A stretch of 64,000 bases of DNA from NCBI RefSeq assembly GCF_009695585.1, contig NZ_VUNR01000002.1, positions 62,001 to 126,000 of the forward strand, written 5' to 3'. The DNA is from Anaerovibrio slackiae. GTDB lineage: Bacteria; Bacillota; Negativicutes; Selenomonadales; Selenomonadaceae. Below are positions 1 to 7,404 of the stretch, one piece after another. Made by a program: the position numbers and the translations under genes. A model generated the notes under the pieces. The model saw nothing but the letters and a program-made list of their open reading frames with translations, made no database searches and was not told the DNA's origin. Every line of letters begins with the position of its first letter. Positions within the stretch are counted from its first letter, which is position 1.

Positions 1-1367
1 AAGACAGGCTCGGCATTCTCCCATACTACAGGCATGCTCTTGACAACGTCGTTCTCATAGACAACGCTGACCTTCTTAGGCATTTCCACAGGCTGTCCTA
101 CGGAGCCGGTTACCAATGCTGCCTCGATTTCCTTTACCTTGTACTCAACTACCGGCTTGGACTGGTCGCTGACCATCTTAAATACATCCAGGGATTCCAG
201 TGCATTGCCCTGGAAGTCGAACATGGCCAGGTTTTCCCACTCGTTGCCTTCACCGGCCTTCCAGCCTGCGCCCTCTACAGGAATCCAGTCAGGCTCCCAG
301 TAGAAAATGCCCTTGCCCTTGCCGTTCTTGACATTGGAAACGTGCTCCATTACATCGTGGAGGCCGCTTGCCTGTCCCTGTACGGTGGACTTGTAGCCTG
401 CGATAGCTTCCTCGGTAGGGCCTGCGCAGTTCTTCTGGGCATCGCCCTGCTCGTTGGTGAAGGCATAGGCAGTCTCTACTACGATGACATCCTTGCCATA
501 GCGGTCAACCATGTCATTCATGTTGTAGGAAAGCTCCTCCATGCTGCCATGCCAGAATGGATAGTAGGAGAAACCGATTACATCAAAGTCGTTGACGCCG
601 TTGTTGACAATCAGCTCATCGAAGAAGCTGCGGTACAGGGCGTTGTTGTTGCCGTTGGCCAGGTGAACCATGCGTGTTACCTGATTGTTCGGGTCGTTGT
701 CCTTTACTGCTTTCAGGCCCTGGGCGATGGCGTCTGCCAATGCCTTGTAGCCTTCAGGGGTGTCGGTCTTGCATACAGGCCACAGCATGCCGTTGTTCAG
801 CTCGTTGCCGATCTGTACCATGTCAGGGGTTACACCTGCAGCTTTGAAGTCTTTCATGACTTTTGCGGTGTAGTTGTATACGTCCTTGGCCAGCTGCTTG
901 GCGTTGTGGTTTTCCCAGGCCTTTGGAGGATACTGCTTGCCCGGGTCTGCCCACCAGTCGCTGTAGTGGAAGTCAACGAGGACCTTCATGCCGAGAGCCT
1001 TGGCGCGTTTGGCTACCTCTAGTGCTTTCTTTTCATCGGTTACGCCGCCGCCGTTACCATTTGGGCCGTAGGAATATGGATCGTTCCAAATGCGGACACG
1101 TACCCAGTTGATGCCTTTTTCCTGCAAGATGGTGAGGCAGTCCTTCTCTACGCCGTTGTCGTAGAATTTGCCGCCCAGGCGTTCCAGCTCTGGAATCATG
1201 GATACGTCTGCGCCCTTGATGAAGTCGTCGCTGATGCCTGCGATTGGATTTACCTTTACTGCAGCTTCAGCACTACTGGCGCCAAAGGAAGTGCCAAGCA
1301 TGGCGGAACCTGCCATGAGGGCTGCCATTACATAGGCAGTGAGTTTTTTGCTTGTGAATTTTTTCAT
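1..1367 (-). CDS. Arabinogalactan endo-beta-1,4-galactanase, GH53 (3' end cut by window)
   Basis: This gene is open at the window edge, so its C-terminus is missing (455 codons seen). The start is ATG at 1367, preceded by AAGGGG. A signal peptide of about 36 residues points to secretion. The body is a GH53 barrel: motif GNELNNG with likely acid/base E189, and VVETAY with likely nucleophile E298. After about residue 395 a bacterial Ig-like domain begins. GH53 enzymes cut beta-1,4-galactan side chains of pectin. The neighbouring porin and PfkB-type kinase would fit uptake and use of the released sugar, but that link is inference. The family call is firm; exact specificity is not shown. Confidence 0.93.
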   Translation of the reverse strand, partial: MKKFTSKKLTAYVMAALMAGSAMLGTSFGASSAEAAVKVNPIAGISDDFIKGADVSMIPELERLGGKFYDNGVEKDCLTILQEKGINWVRVRIWNDPYSYGPNGNGGGVTDEKKALEVAKRAKALGMKVLVDFHYSDWWADPGKQYPPKAWENHNAKQLAKDVYNYTAKVMKDFKAAGVTPDMVQIGNELNNGMLWPVCKTDTPEGYKALADAIAQGLKAVKDNDPNNQVTRMVHLANGNNNALYRSFFDELIVNNGVNDFDVIGFSYYPFWHGSMEELSYNMNDMVDRYGKDVIVVETAYAFTNEQGDAQKNCAGPTEEAIAGYKSTVQGQASGLHDVMEHVSNVKNGKGKGIFYWEPDWIPVEGAGWKAGEGNEWENLAMFDFQGNALESLDVFKMVSDQSKPVVEYKVKEIEAALVTGSVGQPVEMPKKVSVVYENDVVKSMPVVWENAEPV

Positions 1368-1396
1368 GTGAAATTACCCCTTCTTCATTTTTTGCG

Positions 1397-1576
1397 TTGT
1401 TCACATTTTTATGCCTGTGCCGTGGCAATGCCAATGCAGGCACGCTCGCGCTACTATCCACGCCTAGCGGTACTAAGCTCTCGCTGCGCCTGCGGCTTGC
1501 GACTCGCTAAGTACCGAGGCGCGTCTCAGTGCCTGCGAATGGCACATGCCACGGCACAGGCTCCTGATGTGAACAA
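1397..1576. repeat. 180-bp nested palindromic element
   Basis: The two halves are inverted repeats in the same nested order. TTGTTCACAT (1397-1406) pairs with its complement at 1567-1576. GCCTGTGCCGTGGCA (1413-1427) pairs perfectly with 1547-1561. 1428-1443 pairs imperfectly with about 1529-1546, and an inner GGTACTAAGC-type block pairs with GCTAAGTACC. As RNA it would fold into one long hairpin in the leader of the galactanase gene. It is GC-rich against AT-rich flanks and resembles a dispersed REP- or MITE-type element. No other copy was seen in this window. Confidence 0.75.
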
Positions 1577-1604
1577 TGACGAAATCCGATATACATATAC
1601 TTTA

Positions 1605-1622
1605 CAAATAACTACTTGTTAT
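1605..1622 (+). repeat. 18-bp repeat, copy 1 (ATAAC-N5-GTTAT core)
   Basis: CAAATAACTACTTGTTAT occurs here and, inverted, at 3348-3365 just before the porin start. The core is itself an inverted repeat, ATAAC-N5-GTTAT. It lies upstream of the galactanase gene. The rest of 1577-1819 is AT-rich spacer with one stem-loop. Confidence 0.5.
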
Positions 1623-1700
1623 CGGTATTTCTTATGTTTTTAACTCTAAGCACTTAAACTTTATTTCATAAAAAGCAATTTTTTTGTTTTTCTATATACT

Positions 1701-1735
1701 TAGTGCCTGATGAATACTATATCCATCAGGCACTA
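1701..1735. other. Stem-loop downstream of the porin gene
   Basis: A perfect 12-bp stem, TAGTGCCTGATG (1701-1712) with 1724-1735, and an 11-nt loop lies 85 bp past the porin stop. It has no clear U-tract on either strand, so it may be an mRNA 3'-end stabiliser or a factor-dependent terminator rather than a classical intrinsic terminator. Confidence 0.5.
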
Positions 1736-1819
1736 GTATTTACGGCTTAATGCCTGTCATGCATATCAATGCCGTTATATTTTCTACTTTCTCAAATTCC
1801 AAGAAAATAATAAGTATTA

Positions 1820-3334
1820 TCAGAAGCTATAGCTCAAAGCAGCGTAACCTACGTTCTGATAGTTATCGAAAGCAGCAGCAGCCTTATCATATGGCTTCAG
1901 CATGTAGTAAGTGAGCTCAAGGTTCGTGTTGCGAGCAATCTGATAGCCAACACCGATACCCCAGCCACGAGCACCATCGCCCCAGCTAGTTGCAGTTGCG
2001 TTACCACCCTGAATATTAAGGTGATGCCCCCAACCAATAGTATCCATGGATGCATTACCAAGAGCGAAATACTCACCATATACATGCCAGGTATTTGCCT
2101 TGCCCCACTCCAAATTACCATACTTCAGACGAGACCATACACCATGCTTGTTGACAGCTTCACCGTTCATTCCTGCAACATTGTTGGTAACACCTTCAAC
2201 AGTCCAGTTCCATTTTGGAGCAAGCTGGGTATTGAAACCAAGCGAAATCTGGTTCATCTTATAACCGGAATCCTGCCAAGAATAGGTTTCAGTTGAAAAT
2301 GAGCCTATTCCATTTTCGCTACCCCATACAGGATACTCAGTACCACCAATCCACACAGAACCAATCTGACCACCAGACGGTTTATAAACAGTCTGATTAG
2401 TATCCGTCTTTCCATAATGACTCAAATTGGTAACATTATGCAATGCAGCGAGAGTAATGCTTGTAGCCGGAGAAGTCTGAACCTTTACATCACCATACAG
2501 TGTCCACAGGTTAGACTGATACCAGCCGCCAGCAGCAGTATCACCATAACCAACCTTTGCAGTTACTTTATCACCAAATTTATGCTCTACTTCAACACCG
2601 TCAATTGGATTCTCCCACCAGAGCAAGCCCTGTCCAAGGCTGGTTTCGTTACGACCGATACGATACTTAGTATCTCCCTTATCCCAAGTCAGGCTGAGTC
2701 TGTCGATACCAAATTTGCCCTGATTTCTGTACACGGCATCTGCTGTTTCGTACTGATTGAAGTTCTGACGAGCCTGTCCCCATCCGTCATCTTCATCAAC
2801 AGTGTTTTCTAACTTCATGCGACCATCAACACTCAGGTTGTCATCAATCTGTGCCCAGAAGCCAAGACGTACTCTTTCCTCAAACTGAGTGCGACGTCCG
2901 CCTGCATTGTCGCTAGTACCATTCATTTTCTTGTTAAAGAGGTAGCGTACACGAGCATCACCATACCAGCTCATGCGGCCTTTCAGCTCATCTACATCCT
3001 TGCGCAGGTTCTGAACCTCACCTTTGAGCTCGCTGTCAAATTCCTGCTGGAGCTTTTCAATAGCGGCCTTGTCAACTGCGCGGGCATTTTCCTGATTTGC
3101 CTGTGCCTTTGCAACCAGCTGTGCCATCTCGTAACGGGTGATTGCCTTGTCACCGCCGAAGCCGGTGTCACCATAGCCCTCAATGATGCCATCCTCAGCC
3201 AGCTTTGCGATAGCATCATAAGCCCAATGGTCAAGTGGTACATCAGAGAACATATTCTCAGCAGCCAGGGATACGCTGGTAGTCCCCATGATAGTTGCTG
3301 CCAGTACAGCAGATACTAAAGTTTTCTTTTTCAT
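1820..3334 (-). CDS. SLH-domain outer-membrane porin (OmpM-like)
   Basis: The 504-residue protein opens with a signal peptide ending in SLAAE. One SLH domain follows (about residues 28-80, with FSDVPLDHWAYDAI and ITRYEMAQLVAKA), then a short coiled coil (about 85-120), then a long stretch of alternating beta strands rich in W, Y and G and ending in YAALSYSF, as expected of a 16- to 18-strand barrel with a C-terminal aromatic. In Negativicutes such proteins bind peptidoglycan-linked polyamine through SLH and tether the outer membrane. AGGGGGA precedes the ATG. The gene stands alone with its own promoter region. No odd features were seen. Confidence 0.93.
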   Translation of the reverse strand: MKKKTLVSAVLAATIMGTTSVSLAAENMFSDVPLDHWAYDAIAKLAEDGIIEGYGDTGFGGDKAITRYEMAQLVAKAQANQENARAVDKAAIEKLQQEFDSELKGEVQNLRKDVDELKGRMSWYGDARVRYLFNKKMNGTSDNAGGRRTQFEERVRLGFWAQIDDNLSVDGRMKLENTVDEDDGWGQARQNFNQYETADAVYRNQGKFGIDRLSLTWDKGDTKYRIGRNETSLGQGLLWWENPIDGVEVEHKFGDKVTAKVGYGDTAAGGWYQSNLWTLYGDVKVQTSPATSITLAALHNVTNLSHYGKTDTNQTVYKPSGGQIGSVWIGGTEYPVWGSENGIGSFSTETYSWQDSGYKMNQISLGFNTQLAPKWNWTVEGVTNNVAGMNGEAVNKHGVWSRLKYGNLEWGKANTWHVYGEYFALGNASMDTIGWGHHLNIQGGNATATSWGDGARGWGIGVGYQIARNTNLELTYYMLKPYDKAAAAFDNYQNVGYAALSYSF

Positions 3335-3347
3335 AACATTTCCCCCT

Positions 3348-3365
3348 ATAACAAGTAGTTATTTG
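3348..3365 (-). repeat. 18-bp repeat, copy 2 (inverted)
   Basis: This is the exact reverse complement of 1605-1622. It lies 14 to 31 bases before the porin ATG and overlaps the ribosome-binding region, so a bound protein or RNA fold here could affect translation. Its role is unknown. Confidence 0.5.
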
Positions 3366-3495
3366 AACCAGGCTACGAACTCCGACCTAATGCAGGTTCC
3401 CTTCGCTTGCTCCGTCCACATCCCCACTGTGTTCCAACGTTCTCAGTTACGGCAATCTGTCATATTCGGTATTAATTCGTCCCCTTACAGTTATA

Positions 3496-3547
3496 ATTAT
3501 AGCTACCACTCGCCATGCCATGTTTTCATGTCTTGAAAATATTTTCA
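3496..3547 (-). promoter_or_regulatory. Porin promoter with upstream palindrome
   Basis: TATAAT lies at 3496-3501 on the minus strand without a good -35 box. A perfect 14-bp palindrome, TGAAAATATTTTCA, lies at 3534-3547. The same layout (palindrome 33 bases from the -10 box) is found before the PfkB-type kinase gene. A weak -35 plus a fixed upstream palindrome suggests an activator site. The remainder of the 300-bp leader shows nothing recognisable. Confidence 0.5.
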
Positions 3548-3571
3548 CTTTCTTTTCAGCATTTTCATCCA

Positions 3572-3611
3572 CGAAAAAAGCCCCTGCCAGCTGCAAAAAA
3601 CTGGCAAGGGC
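3572..3611 (-). terminator. Intrinsic terminator after the PfkB-type kinase gene
   Basis: On the minus strand a stem CTTGCCAG/CTGGCAGGGG with a short T-rich loop is followed by CTTTTTTCG. It closes the single-gene kinase unit and separates it from the porin promoter. Confidence 0.85.
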
Positions 3612-3640
3612 GGGGAGGTCAAAAAATATCTGCCCGGTGA

Positions 3641-4570
3641 TTACACCAACTGCTCAATCTTAATCTGTCCAAACAACTCATCCACAACTTCCTTGCGCAC
3701 AAAGCCGCTTTCATCCTCCATGGCGTTGGCCGTGCCACAGGCCGCACCGAGGCTGAGGATATCCTCTATAGCCATGCCGCGCTCAATGCCCACGGCAATG
3801 CCAGCTACAAAGGAATCGCCGGAGCCTACAGGATTCTTGCACTGGATTTTTGGCACAGTTACCCTGTACACATGGTTGTTGTAGCCTGCAATAGAGCCAC
3901 GGGCACCCAGGGAAACCACCGGCAGCTTGATGCCGTCAGCCATGAACAGCTGCACTTCCCTCACTACGTCCTCATCAGAATCGATATTGGTGCCCTTGAT
4001 AGCACGGATTTCATCCGTATTCGGCTTGATAAAATACGGCATGGCAGCAATTCCCTGCACCAGTGCCTCGCCGCTGGTATCCAGCAGGAACGGCTTGTGC
4101 TCCGCCTTGGCAATCTCAATCAAGGTCGCATAAAAATTCTTTGGCAGCCCCTGAGGCATGCTGCCGGAAGCCACAACAACGCTTGCCTTGCTCAAAAGCT
4201 CCCGGTACTTCAGCAAAAATGCTTCCTGTTCCTCAGCTGTCACCACCGGACCCGGCTCCAGAATCTCCGTCTGGGCACCATCATCGGTAATGATGGCCAG
4301 GCAGGAACGGGTTTCACCTGCTACCTTGACAAAATCCTGCTTTATACCATAATCCTTCAGCTTCTCGCCAATAAACTCACCGCTCTTGCCCCCCAGGTAG
4401 CCGGTGGCAATGCAGTCCTCGCCCAGGATAGTAGCCACATTGGCCACATGCAGCCCTTTGCCGCCAGGCGTATTATCCACCTCGGCAGCACGCATAACCT
4501 CGCCCTTGGTCAGCTCCTTCATACGGTATCTCTTGTCAACAGAAGCATTAAGATTTATTACTAAAATCAT
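3641..4570 (-). CDS. PfkB-family hexose-phosphate kinase (1-phosphofructokinase or tagatose-6-phosphate kinase)
   Basis: The protein has 309 residues from ATG 4570, chosen because GAGGGGG lies 8 bases upstream; a longer frame lacks such a site. It shows the PfkB signatures: GGKGLHVA (36-43) for substrate and NPVGSGDSF (246-254) with catalytic base D252 and anion hole. This subfamily phosphorylates fructose-1-phosphate (FruK) or tagatose-6-phosphate (LacC). No PTS gene is adjacent, so the choice is open; a galactanase nearby makes the tagatose route worth considering. It is monocistronic, with a promoter architecture shared with the porin gene. Confidence 0.88.
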   Translation of the reverse strand: MILVINLNASVDKRYRMKELTKGEVMRAAEVDNTPGGKGLHVANVATILGEDCIATGYLGGKSGEFIGEKLKDYGIKQDFVKVAGETRSCLAIITDDGAQTEILEPGPVVTAEEQEAFLLKYRELLSKASVVVASGSMPQGLPKNFYATLIEIAKAEHKPFLLDTSGEALVQGIAAMPYFIKPNTDEIRAIKGTNIDSDEDVVREVQLFMADGIKLPVVSLGARGSIAGYNNHVYRVTVPKIQCKNPVGSGDSFVAGIAVGIERGMAIEDILSLGAACGTANAMEDESGFVRKEVVDELFGQIKIEQLV

Positions 4571-4610
4571 GTGAATATCCCCCTCAAGCATTTTTTATTT
4601 CTATGCTGTA

Positions 4611-4662
4611 ATTATATCCCCTGCTGACCTGATGATGTTTTCCACTGACGAAAATGTTTTCA
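4611..4662 (-). promoter_or_regulatory. Kinase promoter with upstream palindrome
   Basis: TATAAT is at 4611-4616 (minus strand), again with a poor -35 region. TGAAAACATTTTCG at 4649-4662 matches 12 of 14 bases of the porin palindrome and sits at the same 33-base distance from the -10 box. Confidence 0.5.
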
Positions 4663-4674
4663 GAGAAAATTTTA

Positions 4675-4702
4675 CAAAAATAAGCCACCTGCAAAGATGG
4701 CC
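4675..4702 (-). terminator. Terminator after the formate/nitrite transporter gene
   Basis: The minus strand reads GCCATCT, a short loop, AGGTGGC and then TTATTTTTG. The stem is modest but the U-tract is good, and it directly follows the transporter stop. Confidence 0.65.
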
Positions 4703-4715
4703 TATTCTGCTCATT

Positions 4716-5366
4716 TTATATATAACGTTCCAGCACAGGAAACAGCACACCGCCCAGAATATTCCCCAGGGAAATATACAAAAGGCAAATGAATGCAGTC
4801 CCCGGCTCTGCCAGCATACAGCCTGACACCCACCAGTAATACATATCCGCCACGCTATGCTCCGAGCCGCAGAGGATAAAGCAGGACACTCCCAAAAATA
4901 GCGCCAGGTACTTGCCCAGCTCATGGGGATTTTTGGCATAGCCGTTGACAGCAATAAAAATAAAAATATTGCACACCGCCCCCAGGATGACCAGGGACAC
5001 GCCGGTATTGGCAATCTTCGCCGCCACAAGGCCTGCTGCCACGGCATCAATGCCCTTTGTGCCGCAGATAGCGGTCAGCCGCTCCATCAGGGCAAAAAAG
5101 CCCGTCCCTGCCAGATTGCCCAGCCAGATAAGCAGCAGCTTGCCCAGGTAGGCAGGAGGATTATCAAAAATGTAGCATGCCTTGCCCGTAAACAAGGCAT
5201 AGCCTCTGGTGCACACCACGAAAAGCCCCACGGTAAAGAGCAGCGCCCCCACCACGTTCCCCCCGGGAAAAGCATCCTTCAGCCGCAAAAAAACCGTACC
5301 GCCCATCGCAATACACATACCTGCCAGCACAGAGCTGACGAAAAGCCTGCCATTTTCCTTCACCAT
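4716..5366 (-). CDS. Formate/nitrite transporter (FNT) family channel
   Basis: The 216-residue protein has about six hydrophobic helices. FNT marks are the cytoplasmic-side motif GTGFFAL, the conserved CGSEHSVADMYYW block with the central pore histidine, and a final membrane helix. FNT proteins are pentameric channels for formate, nitrite or hydrosulfide at the inner membrane. ATG 5366 was chosen because AAGGAGTG precedes it; a frame reaching further upstream overlaps the riboswitch terminator. At 216 residues it is shorter than the usual 260-280, so one or both ends are trimmed. A ZTP riboswitch upstream supports formate (one-carbon metabolism) as the substrate. Confidence 0.9.
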   Translation of the reverse strand: MVKENGRLFVSSVLAGMCIAMGGTVFLRLKDAFPGGNVVGALLFTVGLFVVCTRGYALFTGKACYIFDNPPAYLGKLLLIWLGNLAGTGFFALMERLTAICGTKGIDAVAAGLVAAKIANTGVSLVILGAVCNIFIFIAVNGYAKNPHELGKYLALFLGVSCFILCGSEHSVADMYYWWVSGCMLAEPGTAFICLLYISLGNILGGVLFPVLERYI

Positions 5367-5389
5367 CAACACACTCCTTAAAAATGCAA

Positions 5390-5490
5390 ACAAAAAGGCC
5401 GCCACCAGGGCACCTTCTGCCCAGACGGTCGGCCATTATCTCATTCGCAATTCATGTGGTCAATTCCACTTCCGTCAGTCTCACGAACAC
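5390..5490 (-). promoter_or_regulatory. ZTP riboswitch (pfl motif) with terminator
   Basis: The minus-strand leader carries CGTGAGACTGACGG (within 5472-5488), a GTGG/CCAC hairpin (5466-5469 with 5456-5459), a closing TTCG/CGAA helix, and CCGTCTGGGCA (5418-5428). These fit the pfl motif, whose consensus 3' block is CCGCCUGGGCA. The pseudoknot GACGG (5472-5476) with CCGTC (5424-5428) keeps pairing where the consensus has GGCGG/CCGCC, a compensatory change. The 3' block merges into a terminator, GGCCGACC with GGTGGCGGCC followed by TTTTTG, as in known ZTP switches. It would turn on the transporter when ZMP/ZTP builds up, that is when 10-formyl-tetrahydrofolate is short. Confidence 0.78.
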
Positions 5491-5494
5491 TCAC

Positions 5495-5523
5495 ATTGTA
5501 CAATAATTACGCACCTGCGTCAA
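5495..5523 (-). promoter_or_regulatory. Promoter of the riboswitch-FNT unit
   Basis: TTGACG (5518-5523), a 17-bp spacer and TACAAT (5495-5500) lie on the minus strand and start transcription right before the riboswitch aptamer. Confidence 0.75.
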
Positions 5524-5615
5524 TAAAAATTTCACGCTTATGGAACTGCCTCCGCACACATATATACAGCTCCTGCCACAATAACCAGCATTTCCCATTA
5601 TTTTGCGATGTCTTA

Positions 5616-5649
5616 TTGTCATACCCACCAACATAGTATTATAATATGT
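5616..5649 (+). promoter_or_regulatory. Promoter and palindromic operator of the Rrf2 gene
   Basis: TTGTCA (5616-5621), an 18-bp spacer and TATAAT (5640-5645) form the promoter. The 19-bp near-perfect palindrome ACATAGTATTATAATATGT (5631-5649) covers the -10 box; only the centre and one symmetric pair break the symmetry. A repressor bound here would block transcription, so self-repression by the Rrf2 protein is likely. Confidence 0.65.
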
Positions 5650-5676
5650 CTAAGGATATCTATGGAGGTGTTTTAT

Positions 5677-6084
5677 ATGATTTCCACCAAGGGCAGATAC
5701 GCCCTGCGGCTACTGCTGGACTTAGCCGGCCAGGACAGCAATGAATACATACCTCTGCGCACTATTGCCCAGAGACAGAATATTTCTGAAAAATACCTGC
5801 AGATTGTTATCAGGGAAATGGTGCAGGCCAAACTCATCAAAGGCATCAGTGGCAAAAAAGGCGGCTACCGCCTCACGCGAAAACCATCGGAATATACCGT
5901 AGGAGAGATCCTTTATCTGGAAGAAACATCTATCTCGCCAGTGAGCTGCCTGCTGCCGGATGCAGAGCCCTGCCAGCGCAGCAGTACCTGCCTGACGCTT
6001 CCCATGTGGGAAAAATACGACCAGCTCACCAAGGACTTCTTCTATGGCATCACCATACAGGATTTATTGGATGGCAACATCTGA
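5677..6084 (+). CDS. Rrf2-family transcriptional regulator (possible Fe-S sensor)
   Basis: The 135-residue protein starts at ATG 5677 behind GGAGGTG. MISTKGRYALRLLLDLA, the SEKYLQ recognition helix and the wing GKKGGYRLTRKPSEYTVGEIL (split around residues 58-80) are typical of Rrf2. Three cysteines, C91, C99 and C105, sit where IscR-type members ligate a 2Fe-2S cluster, with spacing x7 and x5 rather than IscR's x5 and x5, so the cluster is plausible but unproven. It is divergent from the FNT gene and could control it as well as itself. It could also be a CymR-like cysteine regulator, though those usually lack the cysteines. Confidence 0.9.
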   Translation: MISTKGRYALRLLLDLAGQDSNEYIPLRTIAQRQNISEKYLQIVIREMVQAKLIKGISGKKGGYRLTRKPSEYTVGEILYLEETSISPVSCLLPDAEPCQRSSTCLTLPMWEKYDQLTKDFFYGITIQDLLDGNI

Positions 6085-6111
6085 ACATGGCATGCATGAT
6101 TACGCTTTATC

Positions 6112-6148
6112 AGCTGTCACACTAAGCGATTGGTGTGACAGCTTTTTG
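6112..6148 (+). terminator. Terminator of the Rrf2 gene
   Basis: A perfect 11-bp stem, AGCTGTCACAC (6112-6122) with 6133-6143, is followed by TTTT on the plus strand. Confidence 0.92.
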
Positions 6149-6150
6149 CT

Positions 6151-6180
6151 GAAAAAAAAGCGCAGCCCCGCAAGGCTGCA
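6151..6180 (-). terminator. Terminator of the ComFB-family gene
   Basis: The minus strand reads GCAGCC, a short loop, GGCTGCG and then eight T. It meets the opposing Rrf2 terminator head-on between convergent genes. Confidence 0.9.
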
Positions 6181-6206
6181 CTCAGGCTTGTAGCTATCAA
6201 GCACTA

Positions 6207-6509
6207 TCACTCATGCCGCGGATTCCTGGTAACCTTTTCAGCTGCCTCAGTCATGGCCCGCAGCACATCTACCTTGACCATCATATCAGAGGTATTGATG
6301 CGCTCAAAAAGATTGCCACGGTCAGAGGAAACATAATGAGGCTTCAGGTTGTTCAGAGCCAGTGCCTTTATATCCGACAAGCACTGGGTGCAGCAGCACG
6401 CACCAGGAAATTTCTGCATTACAATAGGAAACTGTTCATCTACAACCATTTCCATGACATTGGTAACCGTCAAATCCTTCAACATATCACTAGTCAACTT
6501 TCCTGCCAT
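6207..6509 (-). CDS. ComFB-family protein
   Basis: The protein has about 100 residues. The core NVMEMVVDEQFP, then CCCTQCLSDIKALALNNLKPHYV, split over residues about 15-60, matches the ComFB family (late competence protein; cysteines likely bind zinc; some members bind c-di-GMP or c-di-AMP). ATG 6509 was preferred because GGATGG lies at the right distance; an in-frame ATG four codons upstream abuts its only SD-like bases. It is monocistronic. Its role here is unknown; a c-di-GMP protein elsewhere in the window could be relevant, but no link is seen. Confidence 0.82.
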   Translation of the reverse strand: MAGKLTSDMLKDLTVTNVMEMVVDEQFPIVMQKFPGACCCTQCLSDIKALALNNLKPHYVSSDRGNLFERINTSDMMVKVDVLRAMTEAAEKVTRNPRHE

Positions 6510-6669
6510 AATATCAACCATCCCTTGTTGTAAAAGTATATCTACCTGTATATTTACATATTACCATAAAACACGTTACAACGCTACCAATACACAAATA
6601 TTTAGACAAAACTACTAACATTATTGGTACTTTTGTCTTATATTTACATGAACTCACACTGTCAATACC

Positions 6670-7404
6670 TCACTGCTTGTACTGCCAATGGCAGGCATAC
6701 TGCTCAATCATGTCAATGGTGGTAAACATAATCAGCCCGATAAGGCTCAGCACCACGATGCCGGAGTACATTTCCAGATAATTCACCCGCAGCCAGGCAT
6801 CCATGATAAAATACCCCATACCGTACTTGGTGCCGAAGGTCTCCGTAAAAAACAGCACGGAAATGGCCGTGGCCAGAGCCACCCGCACCGCAGTAATAAA
6901 CTTGGGCAGGGAGGCAGGCCAGAGCACCTCAAAGAAAATATCCCGGAAGGTTGCCCCCAGTGAATACAAAGGATACAGGGTTTCCTTGGGAATGGCGCGG
7001 ATGCCGTCACGCACTGCCACCACCACCTGAAAGACAATAATCAGGAAAATCATGGTAATCTTGGAAGACTCCCCTACCCCGAAAAGCAGCATCAGGATAG
7101 GCAGCAGGGCAATCTTCGGCACCGGGTAGGTAAGGTACACCAGAGGCGACAGAAAGCGGTCGCACTTGGGAAAATACCCCATCAGCACCCCCAGGGGAAG
7201 CCCCACTGCCACAGCCAGGAACAGCCCGGCAGCAATGCGCCACAGGCTGTAGATGCTATGGATAGCAATATGCTTCATAAAGATATCCGCCAGATTCTCC
7301 ACCACCAGCACAGGGCTGGGAATAATTGGCAGAGCCACCAGCTCCGCCGCCACTGCCCACAGGGCAGTCAGAAATACCGCTGCAGCCAGATACCAAACAC
7401 TCAT
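6670..7404 (-). CDS. ABC transporter permease (NitT/TauT/SsuC type)
   Basis: The roughly 244-residue inner-membrane protein has about six helices and the BPD_transp_1 EAA loop region (VAVRDGIRAIPKETLYPLYSLG, residues split near 130-150). Its ATG at 7404 overlaps the ATPase stop as ATGA; another ATG four codons upstream is possible. It forms the channel of an importer with the ATPase and lipoprotein upstream in the same operon. The family carries sulfonates, nitrate, taurine, thiamine precursors and similar compounds. The substrate cannot be told from sequence. Confidence 0.9.
   Translation of the reverse strand: MSVWYLAAAVFLTALWAVAAELVALPIIPSPVLVVENLADIFMKHIAIHSIYSLWRIAAGLFLAVAVGLPLGVLMGYFPKCDRFLSPLVYLTYPVPKIALLPILMLLFGVGESSKITMIFLIIVFQVVVAVRDGIRAIPKETLYPLYSLGATFRDIFFEVLWPASLPKFITAVRVALATAISVLFFTETFGTKYGMGYFIMDAWLRVNYLEMYSGIVVLSLIGLIMFTTIDMIEQYACHWQYKQ

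Noticed and set aside
342-1022. A 226-codon plus-strand frame at the left edge
   Set aside because: It is antisense to the GH53 gene, which has a signal peptide and both catalytic glutamates.
4601-5050. Overlapping 149-codon minus-strand frame within the formate/nitrite transporter
   Set aside because: It is out of frame with the clearly conserved transporter and has a Trp/Cys-rich shadow composition.
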